Shown here piece after piece: positions 8,811 through 16,582 of a stretch of DNA of 38,141 bases. The notes beneath the pieces are model-generated. The model was given only the letters and a program-made list of their open reading frames with translations, ran no database searches and was not told the origin of the DNA. Position 1 is the stretch's first letter; every line of letters begins with the position of its first letter. Both the position numbers and the translations under genes were made by a program. The stretch lies in contig NZ_JAELVF020000001.1 of assembly GCF_018101125.2 (NCBI RefSeq), forward strand, positions 4,687,705-4,725,845, in the 5' to 3' direction. Source of the DNA: Streptomyces tardus. GTDB lineage: Bacteria; Actinomycetota; Actinomycetes; Streptomycetales; Streptomycetaceae.

Positions 8811-9239
8811 GCCGCGGTGACGCGGTGGGGTGTCGAGTGTCTGCGGGCAGTGGCGGCACGCCGCGCGCCCGATCGAGCCGAGAGCAGGAGGTGGAGAGGG
8901 CGCGCGTCGCACGCGGCGCAGTGCGTCGGCCCTCTCCGCCTCTCTTCGTTCTCCGCGCTCTCCCTGTTGGCCGCGGCCGCCGCTTTCTCCGGCGTTCCGC
9001 CGCGCGTACGCGCGGCGAATGGTCAAGTGCGGTCGCCGGTGCGCACGTTGAGCCCTCGTCGAGTCCTCGAATCCACTTTTCGTCATGGGCGGAAGAGGTG
9101 GATAGAGATCAACGGGCGGGTAAGGTCCGAGGCGTACCGTGCTCCACCGGCGACGCTTCCACGGCGACGCGACAGTGGGGCAGTTCAAGGACAGGCCGGA
9201 CGCCGGACGGCGGCGGCCCCACTACGTGGAAGGAAACGA
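8792..9239. other. 448-bp non-coding gap between pup and prcB, with a perfect 20-bp palindrome
   Basis: No reading frame here has a plausible start, ribosome site and recognisable protein. In S. coelicolor, as I recall, an HNH/endonuclease VII-like gene sits between pup and prcB; its cysteine/histidine motifs are absent. The stretch contains a perfect 20-bp palindrome at 8998-9017 (half-site CGCCGCGCGT), GGCCGCGGCC near 8970, and a pyrimidine-rich run around 8935-8970. A TAAGGT hexamer near 9120 could be a -10 for prcBA, with no clear -35. The region may hold the prcBA promoter and a long leader. Confidence 0.7.
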
Positions 9240-10085
9240 GTGGAAGCCAAATTTGGTAGCACCGGGCGTCTACCGGCCGCCTTCCTGACGCCCGGCTCGT
9301 CCTCGTTCATGGACTTCCTGTCCGAGCACGCGCCGGAGCAGCTGCCCGGCAGGCGGCAGCTGCCGCCCGTGCAGGGAGCCATCGAGGCGCCGCACGGCAC
9401 CACGATCGTGGCCGCGGGCTTCCCCGGCGGCGTCGTCCTCGCCGGCGACCGCCGCGCCACCATGGGGAACATGATCGCCCAGCGCGACATCGAGAAGGTC
9501 TTCCCCGCGGACGAGTACTCGGCGGTGGGCATCGCCGGCACGGCGGGCCTGGCGGTCGAGATGGTGAAGCTCTTCCAGCTGGAGCTCGAGCACTTCGAGA
9601 AGGTCGAAGGCGCACAGCTCTCCCTGGAGGGCAAGGCGAACCGGCTCTCCACCATGATCCGCAGCAATCTCGGCATGGCCATGCAGGGCCTGGCGGTGGT
9701 CCCGCTCTTCGTCGGGTACGACGTGGATCGGGAGAAGGGCCGGATCTTCTCCTACGACGTCACCGGCGGGCGCTCCGAGGAGCTCGGCTTCGCGGCCGTC
9801 GGCTCGGGTTCGGTCTTCGCCCGGGGCGCGCTCAAGAAGCTCTACCGCGAGGAGCTCACCGAGCAGCAGGCGGCGACGGTCACGGTCCAGGCCCTCTACG
9901 ATGCCGCCGACGACGACTCGGCGACCGGCGGCCCGGACATCGCGCGCCGCATCTACCCCGTGGTCACGGTGATCACCGAGGAGGGCTTCAAGCGGCTCAC
10001 CGAGGCCGAGGTCTCGGAGATCGCGCGGGCGATTCACGAAGGCCGCCTCCAGCACCCCAACGGGCCCCAGGCCCCGGTTCTCTAA
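9240..10085 (+). CDS. prcB: Proteasome beta subunit PrcB
   Basis: The 281-residue catalytic subunit of the 20S core. An N-terminal propeptide of 53 residues (MEAKFGSTGRLPAAF... to EAPHG) is removed autocatalytically to expose Thr54 of TTIVAAGFPGG as the nucleophile. GDRRAT and the Lys of DIEKVF (active-site Lys) follow. The propeptide length equals that known for S. coelicolor. The GTG at 9240 follows GGAAGGAAACGA. The same frame is open far upstream (to about 8745), but family length and the ribosome site fix the start here. prcA follows after 24 bp, so the two are co-transcribed. Confidence 0.97.
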   Translation: MEAKFGSTGRLPAAFLTPGSSSFMDFLSEHAPEQLPGRRQLPPVQGAIEAPHGTTIVAAGFPGGVVLAGDRRATMGNMIAQRDIEKVFPADEYSAVGIAGTAGLAVEMVKLFQLELEHFEKVEGAQLSLEGKANRLSTMIRSNLGMAMQGLAVVPLFVGYDVDREKGRIFSYDVTGGRSEELGFAAVGSGSVFARGALKKLYREELTEQQAATVTVQALYDAADDDSATGGPDIARRIYPVVTVITEEGFKRLTEAEVSEIARAIHEGRLQHPNGPQAPVL

Positions 10086-10109
10086 GCACAGGAAGGGACG
10101 GGAAAGCCG

Positions 10110-11030
10110 GTGTCCACGCCGTTTTACGTATCGCCCCAGCAGGCCATGGCGGACCGCGCCGAGTACGCCCGCAAGGGCATCGCTCGGGGTCGCAGTGTGG
10201 TGGTGCTGCAGTTCACCGAGGGGATCCTCTTCGTCGCCGAGAACCCCTCGCGCGCTCTGCACAAGGTCAGCGAGATCTACGACCGCATCGCCTTCGCCGC
10301 CGTGGGCAAGTACAACGAGTTCGAGAATCTGCGCATCGGCGGTGTCCGCTACGCCGATCTGCGCGGTTTCACCTACCACCGCAACGACGTCACCGCGCGG
10401 GGCCTGGCGAATGTCTACGCCCAGACGCTCGGCACGATCTTCTCCAGCGGCGCCGAGAAGCCTTACGAGGTGGAGCTGATCGTCGCCGAGGTCGGTGAGG
10501 CGCCGGAAGACGACCAGATCTACCGGCTGCCGCACGACGGCTCCATCGTCGACGAGCACGGCTCGGTCGCGGTAGGCGGCAACTCCGACCGGATCGGCAG
10601 CCACCTAGACCAGCGCCACCGGGACGACATGAGCCTGGCCGAGGCGTTGCAGCTGGCGGTCGAGGCACTGGGCCGGGACAGCACGGGAGGCGAACGCTCG
10701 CTGACGGCCGACCAGTTGGAGGTCGCCGTCCTGGACCGCAGCCGACCGCAGCAGCGCAAGTTCAAGCGCATCCTGGGCCGGCAGCTGTCCCGACTCCTGG
10801 AGGCCGAGGCAGGGTCGACCGCTTCGGCGTCCGCCGCGGACGACGCGGATGCGGACGACGAGGGCACGGCCGGCGCCGCGGCCTCCGACTCCGGTGGTGC
10901 AGCGGCCGAGGGTGCCTCGAAGAGCAGCGGCAAGGCGCGCCCCGGCGCCAAGGGGAAGAAGCCTGCCACCGGTTCGAAGGAAGCCGACGGCGGAAGCGCC
11001 GAGGAGTCGGAGGACGACGACAAGGCGTAG
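10110..11030 (+). CDS. prcA: Proteasome alpha subunit PrcA with long low-complexity C-terminal tail
   Basis: 306 residues. The alpha-ring fold occupies about 1-233: MSTPFYVSPQQAMADRAEYARKG is the gate/H0 region, and VLQFTEGILFVAEN and EIYDRIAFAAVGKYNEFENLR are family segments. From about 235 to 306 the protein becomes a disordered Ala/Ser/Gly/Asp/Lys tail (acidic DDADADDE, then a Lys-rich GKARPGAKGKK patch, then EESEDDDKA). Family members I recall are about 250-260 residues, so the tail is roughly 45-50 residues longer. The alpha-ring pocket for the Mpa C-terminus lies in the folded part. The GTG at 10110 follows AAGGGACGGGAAAG. Confidence 0.96.
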   Translation: MSTPFYVSPQQAMADRAEYARKGIARGRSVVVLQFTEGILFVAENPSRALHKVSEIYDRIAFAAVGKYNEFENLRIGGVRYADLRGFTYHRNDVTARGLANVYAQTLGTIFSSGAEKPYEVELIVAEVGEAPEDDQIYRLPHDGSIVDEHGSVAVGGNSDRIGSHLDQRHRDDMSLAEALQLAVEALGRDSTGGERSLTADQLEVAVLDRSRPQQRKFKRILGRQLSRLLEAEAGSTASASAADDADADDEGTAGAAASDSGGAAAEGASKSSGKARPGAKGKKPATGSKEADGGSAEESEDDDKA

Positions 11031-11118
11031 AGGACGACGGGCAGCGCTGCCTCGGCCGACTGCGGCTCTGTACGGGCTGGTGCTCGTCCGGGGACGCGGC
11101 CGGCCGCGGCGCACTCGA

Positions 11119-11162
11119 AACGCCGCCGCCGCGAGGGGAGCGCCCTTCGCGGCGGCGGTGTT
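11119..11162. terminator. Strong bidirectional terminator between prcA and the LacI gene
   Basis: AACGCCGCCGCCGCGA (11119-11134) pairs with TCGCGGCGGCGGTGTT (11147-11162) over 16 bp with one wobble. The 12-nt loop can extend with GGG/CCC. A T-containing tail follows in both directions. It ends 2 bp before the stop codon of the convergent LacI-family gene. Confidence 0.85.
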
Positions 11163-11163
11163 C

Positions 11164-12177
11164 TCAGTGCGGGGCCGGTCCGGTCGACGCCCGCGGCGCC
11201 AGTGCGACCGGAAGTGTCGTGGTGGCCGGTCGCTGCCCGTCCAGCACGGCGAGCAGGGCGCGCATCCCGGCCGCTCCGACCTCCTGCGCGGGCAGCCGTA
11301 CCGTGGTGAGCTCGGGCTCCAGCGCGGTGGCGAGCGGGAGGTCGTCGAAGCCGGTCACCGACAGGTCGCCCGGCACCGACAGGCCCGCGCGCCGCGCGGC
11401 CTTGCAGACGCCCGCCGCCAGTACGTCGTCGTCGCAGACGACGGCGGTGGGGACCGGTCGCAGCGCCAGGAGCTCGTCGGCCGCTCGCTGCCCGTCCTGG
11501 ACGCTCAGCGCCGCACCCCGGGTGGCGACGAGCTCCGCACCCGGGAAGTTGCCGAGCGCCTCGTGCAGGGCGCGGGCACGGAGCCGGAAGGTCCAGCTGG
11601 GCACGTCCGCCGCCAGATGCGCCACCCGTCGGTGGCCGAGATCGAGCAGATGGGCGGCGACCCGGCGCATCCCGTCGGCGATGTCGGGGTTGACGACGGC
11701 CGAGGCCATGGGGTCCGAGGGCTCACTGTCCAGCATGACCAGCGGAAGGCCGCCGTCCTGGAGCGAGCTGAGTGCCTCGGCCGCCATCGAGGAGGCGATC
11801 ACCCCGTCCAGTGCCGCCCGCGCGGAGTCGAACGGGTCGGGCGCGCGGCCGATGCCCTCCGGCGAGGGGTAGAGCACCACCCCGAAGTCGTGCTCGCCCG
11901 CGACGCGCGCGGCTCCGGCGTGCACCTGGGCGAAGAAGTCGCCGGTGAGCGCGGGAACCACCAGCATTGCGGTGCGCGCACTGCCGGTGCGAAGGCTGCG
12001 GGCCGCCAGGTTGGGGCGGTATCCCAACTGCTGCGCCGCCTCGCGGACGGTCTCGGCGGTACGGGCCGAGACCCGGCCCCGCCACTTGCCGCCCAGCACC
12101 AGGGAGACGCTGGCCTGTGAGACGCCGGCCGCGCGCGCCACGTCGCGGCTGGTGGGCCTGGAGGCGGTGGGCTTCAC
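11164..12177 (-). CDS. LacI/GalR-family transcriptional regulator
   Basis: 337 residues. The N-terminal helix-turn-helix (about 9-30, TSRDVARAAGVSQASVSLVL) and hinge (about 48-60, LGYRPNLAARSLRTG) are followed by a periplasmic-binding-protein-like sensor domain (AMLVVPALTGDFFAQVHAG to the C-terminus) that would bind a sugar-like ligand. The C-terminal TTVRLPAQEVGAAGM segment is the family's dimer signature. The start is GTG at 12177. It is divergent from an MFS transporter with 97 bp between starts and an operator-like inverted repeat in the gap (12229-12257). That is the classic arrangement of a local repressor and its exporter or importer. The ligand cannot be read from sequence. It interrupts the proteasome genes between prcA and pafA. 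Confidence 0.92.
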   Translation of the reverse strand: MKPTASRPTSRDVARAAGVSQASVSLVLGGKWRGRVSARTAETVREAAQQLGYRPNLAARSLRTGSARTAMLVVPALTGDFFAQVHAGAARVAGEHDFGVVLYPSPEGIGRAPDPFDSARAALDGVIASSMAAEALSSLQDGGLPLVMLDSEPSDPMASAVVNPDIADGMRRVAAHLLDLGHRRVAHLAADVPSWTFRLRARALHEALGNFPGAELVATRGAALSVQDGQRAADELLALRPVPTAVVCDDDVLAAGVCKAARRAGLSVPGDLSVTGFDDLPLATALEPELTTVRLPAQEVGAAGMRALLAVLDGQRPATTTLPVALAPRASTGPAPH

Positions 12178-12228
12178 GTCGCGGGGCTCCCGGCGGATGA
12201 GAGATGGACCTGGACACTGCCGTCATGG

Positions 12229-12257
12229 TACGTATGAACGCGACGACGTTATACGTA
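12229..12257. promoter_or_regulatory. Operator-like inverted repeat between LacI-family gene and MFS gene
   Basis: TACGTAT (12229-12235) and ATACGTA (12251-12257) are perfect inverted arms. Just inside them AACG (12237-12240) and CGTT (12247-12250) also pair, offset by one extra G. It is AT-rich against its surroundings and lies 7 bp before the MFS ribosome site. It is a likely LacI-family binding site overlapping the promoter. Confidence 0.7.
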
Positions 12258-12274
12258 ACACGCGAGGAGTCACA

Positions 12275-13552
12275 GTGGCGAGGAAGCCGACCGGGTACGG
12301 CGAACTACTGCGCACGCGGCACGCCGCCAGGCTGCTGACGGGCACCCTGGTCGGCCGGCTGCCGAACGCCACCGCGCATGTCGCGATCGTTCTCTTCGTC
12401 CGTGCCGAAGGCGGCAGCTACACCCTCGCCGGCGTGCTCGCGACCGTGTACGGGCTGGCCACCGCGATCGGTCAGCCGCTCCTCGGGCGGGCCGTCGACC
12501 TCCACGGCCAGCCGCGGGTGATGCTGCCGGCCGCGGTTGTCTCGGCGCTCGGCATGGTCGCCTTCGCGGTCGTCGGTATCGAACCGCTGGGCCTCGCGGC
12601 GCTGGCCGTACTGGTCGCGGGCGTCTTCACTCCGCCGCTCGAGGGCGGGCTGCGCGCGCTGTGGCCGAGTGTGCTGAAGCGGCAGGACCGGGTGCACAAG
12701 GCGTACGCGCTGGACTCGGTGGCGCAGGAAGTGATGTTCACCGTCGGCCCGTTGGCGGTGACGGTGTGCGTGGCGCTGTGGTCGGAGGCGACCGCGCTGC
12801 TGGTGATCAACCTGATCGGAGTGCTCGGCGCCCTCTCGGTCGCGGTCTCGCAGCCCTCGCGCTCCTGGCGCAGCGCGCCGCGCGAGGCGCACTGGCTGGG
12901 GGCGCTGCGCTCCGCGGGTCTGCTCGCGCTCCTCGGGGCCTTCGTGTTCGTCGGGATGGCGCTCGGCTCGATCACGGTCGCCGCGGTCGCCTATGCGGAC
13001 GAGCAGACCGGTGTCAGCGGCAACGTCGTCTACGCGCTGCTGATGTCCGGCATCGGCTTCGGCGCGCTGGTGGGCGGGCTGGCGTACGGCGTCCGGGAGT
13101 GGGTGGGCGCGCCCGAGCCGCGGCTGCTGGTGCTGATCGGGCTGCTGGCACTGGGCTATCTGCCGCTGATGCTGACGCCCTCCTACGGCGCGATGACGGT
13201 GCTCACCTGTCTCGCCGGGGTCTTCCTCGCGCCCGCTTTGAGCTGCGCGTTCGTGGTCGTCGACCGGCACGCGCCCGCCGGTACGGTCACCGAGGCGTTC
13301 TCCTGGCTGGTGACGACCTTCGGCGTGGGCGCTGCGCTCGGCACGGCGGTCGTCGGACCGTCCATCGAGAGCGGAGGGGTCACCGGTGGGTTCGCCGTAC
13401 CGGGCGCCGCGGGAGTGGCGGGTTTCCTCCTCCTGGTGCTGACGCGCCGTGCGCTCGCCGCTCCTCGTCGGACCGGGCTGCCGCCGGTGGCCGGGCAAAG
13501 TGATCCCAGCCGCGCGGCCGAACCCGGTTTCAAGACCGGTCATCAGGCGTAA
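12275..13552 (+). CDS. Major facilitator superfamily transporter
   Basis: 425 residues with about twelve hydrophobic segments. The N-terminus ARKPTGYGELLRTRHAARLL leads into the first membrane helix. A GRAVDLHGQPR loop between helices 2 and 3 corresponds to the MFS signature GxxxDrxGrr. The C-terminal tail after about 395 is soluble and Pro/Arg-rich. The GTG at 12275 has GAGGAG 5 bp upstream. The closest recognisable group is the sugar-efflux/drug-type MFS (12-helix), but the substrate is unknown. It is divergently paired with the LacI-family gene. The stop codon overlaps the -10-like TAATGT of pafA. Confidence 0.9.
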   Translation: MARKPTGYGELLRTRHAARLLTGTLVGRLPNATAHVAIVLFVRAEGGSYTLAGVLATVYGLATAIGQPLLGRAVDLHGQPRVMLPAAVVSALGMVAFAVVGIEPLGLAALAVLVAGVFTPPLEGGLRALWPSVLKRQDRVHKAYALDSVAQEVMFTVGPLAVTVCVALWSEATALLVINLIGVLGALSVAVSQPSRSWRSAPREAHWLGALRSAGLLALLGAFVFVGMALGSITVAAVAYADEQTGVSGNVVYALLMSGIGFGALVGGLAYGVREWVGAPEPRLLVLIGLLALGYLPLMLTPSYGAMTVLTCLAGVFLAPALSCAFVVVDRHAPAGTVTEAFSWLVTTFGVGAALGTAVVGPSIESGGVTGGFAVPGAAGVAGFLLLVLTRRALAAPRRTGLPPVAGQSDPSRAAEPGFKTGHQA

Positions 13553-13555
13553 TGT
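13550..13555 (+). promoter_or_regulatory. -10 hexamer TAATGT implying leaderless pafA transcription
   Basis: TAATGT at 13550-13555 ends 6 nt before the pafA ATG (13562), so transcription would start at or beside the start codon. The region before the ATG (TCATGC) has no ribosome site. No good -35 is visible. The hexamer includes the stop codon of the MFS gene. Confidence 0.55.
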
Positions 13556-13561
13556 TCATGC

Positions 13562-14923
13562 ATGGACCGCCGAATCTTCGGGCTGGAGAACGAGTACGGC
13601 GTCACATGTACGTTCCGCGGGCAGCGTCGGCTGTCACCGGACGAAGTGGCGCGGTACCTCTTCCGCCGTGTCGTGTCATGGGGCCGCAGCAGCAACGTGT
13701 TCCTGCGCAACGGCGCCCGTCTCTACCTCGACGTGGGTTCGCACCCGGAGTACGCCACTCCTGAGTGCGACGACGTGACCGAGCTGGTCACCCACGACAA
13801 AGCGGGCGAACGCATCCTGGAAGGTCTGTTGGTGGACGCGGAGCGCCGGCTCCACGAGGAGGGGATCGCCGGCGACGTCTACCTTTTCAAGAACAACACC
13901 GACTCAGCGGGGAACTCCTACGGCTGCCACGAGAACTACCTCGTGGGCCGCCACGGAGAGTTCTCCCGGCTGGCCGATGTGCTGATCCCGTTCCTGGTCA
14001 CGCGTCAGCTGATCTGCGGCGCCGGCAAGGTGCTGCAGACGCCGCGCGGTGCCGTCTACTGCGTCAGCCAGCGTGCCGAGCACATCTGGGAGGGCGTCAG
14101 CTCGGCGACCACCCGTTCCCGACCCATCATCAACACCAGGGACGAACCCCACGCGGACGCGGAGCGCTACCGCAGGCTCCACGTCATCGTCGGCGACTCC
14201 AACATGTCCGAGACCACCATGCTCCTCAAGGTGGGCGCCACCGACCTCGTGCTGCGGATGATCGAGGCGGGCACCGTGATGCGCGACCTCACCCTGGAGA
14301 ACCCGATCCGGGCGATCCGCGAGGTCAGCCACGACATCACCGGGCAGCGCAAGGTACGTCTGGCCAGCGGCCGGGAGGCCTCGGCGCTGGAGGTGCAGCA
14401 GGAGTACTACGAGAAGGCCGCCGACTTCGCCGACCGCCGGGGAATCCGCACAGGCCTGATCGAGCAGGTCCTGGAGCTCTGGGGGCGGACCCTGGAAGCA
14501 GTGCGCACCCAGGAGCTGGACCGGGTCAACACCGAGATCGACTGGGTGATGAAGTACCAGCTCATCGAGCGGTACCGGAACAAGCACCAGATGCCGATGT
14601 CCCACCCCCGGGTCGCGCAGCTGGACCTGGCCTACCACGACATCCACCGCCGGCGGGGTCTGTACTACCTCCTGGAGCGCAAGGGGCACGCCAAGCGGAT
14701 CTGCAACGACCTCAAGATCTTCGAGGCCAAGTCGGTTCCGCCGCAGACCACTCGCGCACGGCTGCGAGGCGACTTCATCCGGCGCGCGCAGGAGCAGCGC
14801 CGGGACTTCACCGTCGACTGGGTGCACCTCAAGCTCAACGACCAGGCGCAGCGCACCGTGCTGTGCAAGGACCCCTTCCGGTCGGTCGACGAGCGGGTGG
14901 AGAAGCTGATCGCGGGCATGTAG
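13562..14923 (+). CDS. pafA: Pup-protein ligase PafA
   Basis: 453 residues. It activates the C-terminal Glu of deamidated Pup with ATP and joins it to substrate lysines. GLENEYG supplies the metal/ATP glutamate Glu9, and RLYLDVGSHPEYATPEC supplies the catalytic Asp57. KNNTDSAGNSYGCHENYL and RPIINTRDEPHADAERYRRLH are shared with Dop. The roughly 40-residue Dop loop is absent, which separates it from the paralogue at 6943. The C-terminal domain (about 385-453, ending LIAGM) contacts Pup. The lack of a ribosome site and TAATGT 6 nt upstream suggest leaderless translation. The intervening LacI/MFS pair detaches it from prcBA. Confidence 0.97.
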   Translation: MDRRIFGLENEYGVTCTFRGQRRLSPDEVARYLFRRVVSWGRSSNVFLRNGARLYLDVGSHPEYATPECDDVTELVTHDKAGERILEGLLVDAERRLHEEGIAGDVYLFKNNTDSAGNSYGCHENYLVGRHGEFSRLADVLIPFLVTRQLICGAGKVLQTPRGAVYCVSQRAEHIWEGVSSATTRSRPIINTRDEPHADAERYRRLHVIVGDSNMSETTMLLKVGATDLVLRMIEAGTVMRDLTLENPIRAIREVSHDITGQRKVRLASGREASALEVQQEYYEKAADFADRRGIRTGLIEQVLELWGRTLEAVRTQELDRVNTEIDWVMKYQLIERYRNKHQMPMSHPRVAQLDLAYHDIHRRRGLYYLLERKGHAKRICNDLKIFEAKSVPPQTTRARLRGDFIRRAQEQRRDFTVDWVHLKLNDQAQRTVLCKDPFRSVDERVEKLIAGM

Positions 14924-14948
14924 GACATCTCGTCCGCACCACCCCGAC

Positions 14949-14980
14949 GCGGGCCGCACAGCGCTGGTTGTGCGGCCCGC
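14949..14980 (+). terminator. Perfect 12-bp stem-loop after pafA
   Basis: GCGGGCCGCACA (14949-14960) and TGTGCGGCCCGC (14969-14980) pair without mismatch around an 8-nt loop. It lies 25 bp after the pafA stop. There is no T tract. The right arm overlaps the -35 of the next promoter. Confidence 0.7.
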
Positions 14981-14995
14981 ACCACGTCGTAGAGT
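14968..14995 (+). promoter_or_regulatory. Candidate sigma-70-type promoter of the FKBP lipoprotein gene
   Basis: TTGTGC (14968-14973), 16 bp, TAGAGT (14990-14995), followed by a leader of about 35 nt containing the GAGGA ribosome site of the gene at 15038. Confidence 0.5.
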
Positions 14996-15037
14996 GGCGC
15001 GCACTGTCCACCCGCCGTTCGACCAAACGAGGACACC

Positions 15038-16039
15038 GTGCGCCGACGCTCCCTCCTACTCGCTCTTCCCGCTGGCCTTGTCGCCCTCTCCGGCTGCGGT
15101 GACGACAGCGGCGACTCCGGTTCCAAGGAGAGCCCCAGCCCCGACGCCTCGAGTCCCAAGCCGGAGGCCGCCAAGCCCGGCAAGGTCGTCGACGGTCCGC
15201 TGCCGGAGATCACCGAGGGCGCCGGGTTCGGCGAGACCCCCAAGCTCGCCAAGGCGACCGGCAAGCCCTCGCCGCACATCGCGGTGCAGGTGCCGGTCGA
15301 GGGCAAGGGCACCAAGGTCGCCAAGGGCGACTACGTCCAGGTCGACTACATGGGTCAGGTCTGGGGCGCGGAGAAGACCTTCGAGACGACCTTCGGCAAG
15401 GACCAGAGCGCCGTCTTCCCGATCGGGCAGCAGCAGATCCTGCCGGCGTGGGACCAGGTGCTCGTCGGCAAGACCGTCGGCAGCCGAGTCCAGATGGCCG
15501 TCCCGCCGAAGTACGGCTTCGGCGAGCAGGGCCAGCCGCAGCTGAAGATCAAGGCGGACGACACCTCGGTCTGGGTCCTGGACGTGGTGGACACCTTCAA
15601 CGCCAAGAGCTCGGCCAAGGGCGAGGAGGTCGCCCAGGACGACGTCGATCTGCCGAAGATCGGCACCAACACCAACGGCAAGGCCCCCTCCATCAAGGTG
15701 CCGGACACCAAGGCGCCGAAGAAGCTGGTCTCCAGCTACGTCATCGAGGGCGACGGCCCGAAGGTCGCCGAGGGCGGCTCGGTGCTCGTGCACTACCGCG
15801 GCGTGCTCTGGGACGGTGGCAAGGAGTTCGACGCCTCGTACAACAACGGCTCCCTCGCCCAGTTCTCGCTCCAGCAGGTCGTGGAGGGCTGGTCCAAGGG
15901 GCTGGCGGGCAAGAAGGCCGGCAGCCGGGTGATGATCGTCGTGCCGCCCGAGCAGGGTTACGGTAAGGAGGGCCAGGGCGACAAGATTCCCGGGAACTCG
16001 ACGCTGGTCTTCAGCGTCGACATCCTGGCGGCCATGTGA
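15038..16039 (+). CDS. Lipoprotein with two FKBP-type peptidyl-prolyl isomerase domains
   Basis: 333 residues. A lipoprotein signal peptide (MRRRSLLLALPAGL, lipobox ALSGC with Cys20) anchors it outside the membrane; RRRSLLL makes Tat export plausible. A Ser/Pro/Lys linker (about 21-60) leads to two FKBP domains. The first is about 88-195 (DYVQVDYMGQVW, GKTVGSRVQMAVPPKYGFG) and the second about 235-333 (VLVHYRGVLWDGGKEFDASY, VVEGWSKGLAGKKAGSRVMIVVPPEQGYG). The first is the more divergent: it lacks the FDASY-type active-site segment, so the second is the better candidate for prolyl isomerase activity. GTG at 15038 follows GAGGA. A cytoplasmic FKBP follows 42 bp downstream. Confidence 0.93.
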   Translation: MRRRSLLLALPAGLVALSGCGDDSGDSGSKESPSPDASSPKPEAAKPGKVVDGPLPEITEGAGFGETPKLAKATGKPSPHIAVQVPVEGKGTKVAKGDYVQVDYMGQVWGAEKTFETTFGKDQSAVFPIGQQQILPAWDQVLVGKTVGSRVQMAVPPKYGFGEQGQPQLKIKADDTSVWVLDVVDTFNAKSSAKGEEVAQDDVDLPKIGTNTNGKAPSIKVPDTKAPKKLVSSYVIEGDGPKVAEGGSVLVHYRGVLWDGGKEFDASYNNGSLAQFSLQQVVEGWSKGLAGKKAGSRVMIVVPPEQGYGKEGQGDKIPGNSTLVFSVDILAAM

Positions 16040-16081
16040 CGTTCGCCCGAGTCACCCCGTAACTTTCCAAGGAGTATTCAC

Positions 16082-16453
16082 GTGAGCATCGACAAGCCTG
16101 AGGTGGACTTTCCCGAGGGCGAGCCGCCGGCGGACCTCGAGGTCAAGGACCTCTGGGAGGGCGACGGCCCGGTGGCCAAGGCCGGGGACAACGTCTCCGT
16201 GCACTACGTCGGCGTCGCCTTCAGCACGGGCGAGGAGTTCGACGCCTCGTGGAACCGCGGCCGGCCGCTGCAGTTCCAGCTGGGCATCGGACAGGTCATC
16301 ACCGGCTGGGACCGCGGTGTCCAGGGCATGAAGGTCGGCGGTCGCCGTCGGCTGACCATCCCCCCGAACCTGGCGTACGGCGACCGTGGCGCGGGCAGCG
16401 CGATCAAGCCGGGCGAGACGCTGATCTTCGTCTGCGATCTGGTCTCCGTCTGA
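16082..16453 (+). CDS. Single-domain cytoplasmic FKBP-type peptidyl-prolyl isomerase
   Basis: 123 residues, one complete FKBP domain: VSVHYVGVAFSTGEEFDASWNRG, then LGIGQVITGWDRGVQGMKVGGRRRLTIPP, then YGDRGAGSAIKPGETLIFVCDLVSV. The active-site Asp, Trp and Tyr of the family are present. There is no signal peptide. The GTG start at 16082 follows AAGGAG. It assists proline isomerisation during folding. It is probably co-transcribed with the lipoprotein FKBP 42 bp upstream and is closed by the strong terminator at 16479-16512. Confidence 0.95.
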   Translation: MSIDKPEVDFPEGEPPADLEVKDLWEGDGPVAKAGDNVSVHYVGVAFSTGEEFDASWNRGRPLQFQLGIGQVITGWDRGVQGMKVGGRRRLTIPPNLAYGDRGAGSAIKPGETLIFVCDLVSV

Positions 16454-16478
16454 GGCGTTCACCTGGTCGAGGCAGTGC

Positions 16479-16512
16479 CGGAGGTCCCGTACCACAGGGT
16501 ACGGGGCCTCCG
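16479..16512 (+). terminator. Strong terminator after the FKBP gene
   Basis: CGGAGGTCCCGTACC (16479-16493) and GGTACGGGGCCTCCG (16498-16512) pair over 15 bp with one wobble around a 4-nt loop ACAG. T-rich TCGTCTGTTT follows, making this one of the most canonical terminators in the window. Confidence 0.9.
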
Positions 16513-16520
16513 TCGTCTGT

Positions 16521-16550
16521 TTGGTCGGTATGTGCCGGTGGCGGTACGGT
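16521..16550 (+). promoter_or_regulatory. Candidate promoter of pafB-pafC
   Basis: TTGGTC (16521-16526), 18 bp, TACGGT (16545-16550), directly after the terminator. The predicted start is near 16557 with a leader of about 26 nt. No TTGTCRGTG element lies at N8 from a -10, so pafBC itself does not look PafBC-activated. Confidence 0.5.
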
Positions 16551-16582
16551 CGGCGTCGATACCGGTAGCAGAAGGGGCGCCC

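Noticed and set aside
8745..9239. N-terminal extension of PrcB or a separate gene in the pup-prcB gap
   Set aside because: The frame is open upstream, but the residues are Arg/Ser/Ala-rich without family similarity. The 53-residue propeptide and the ribosome site place the prcB start at 9240.
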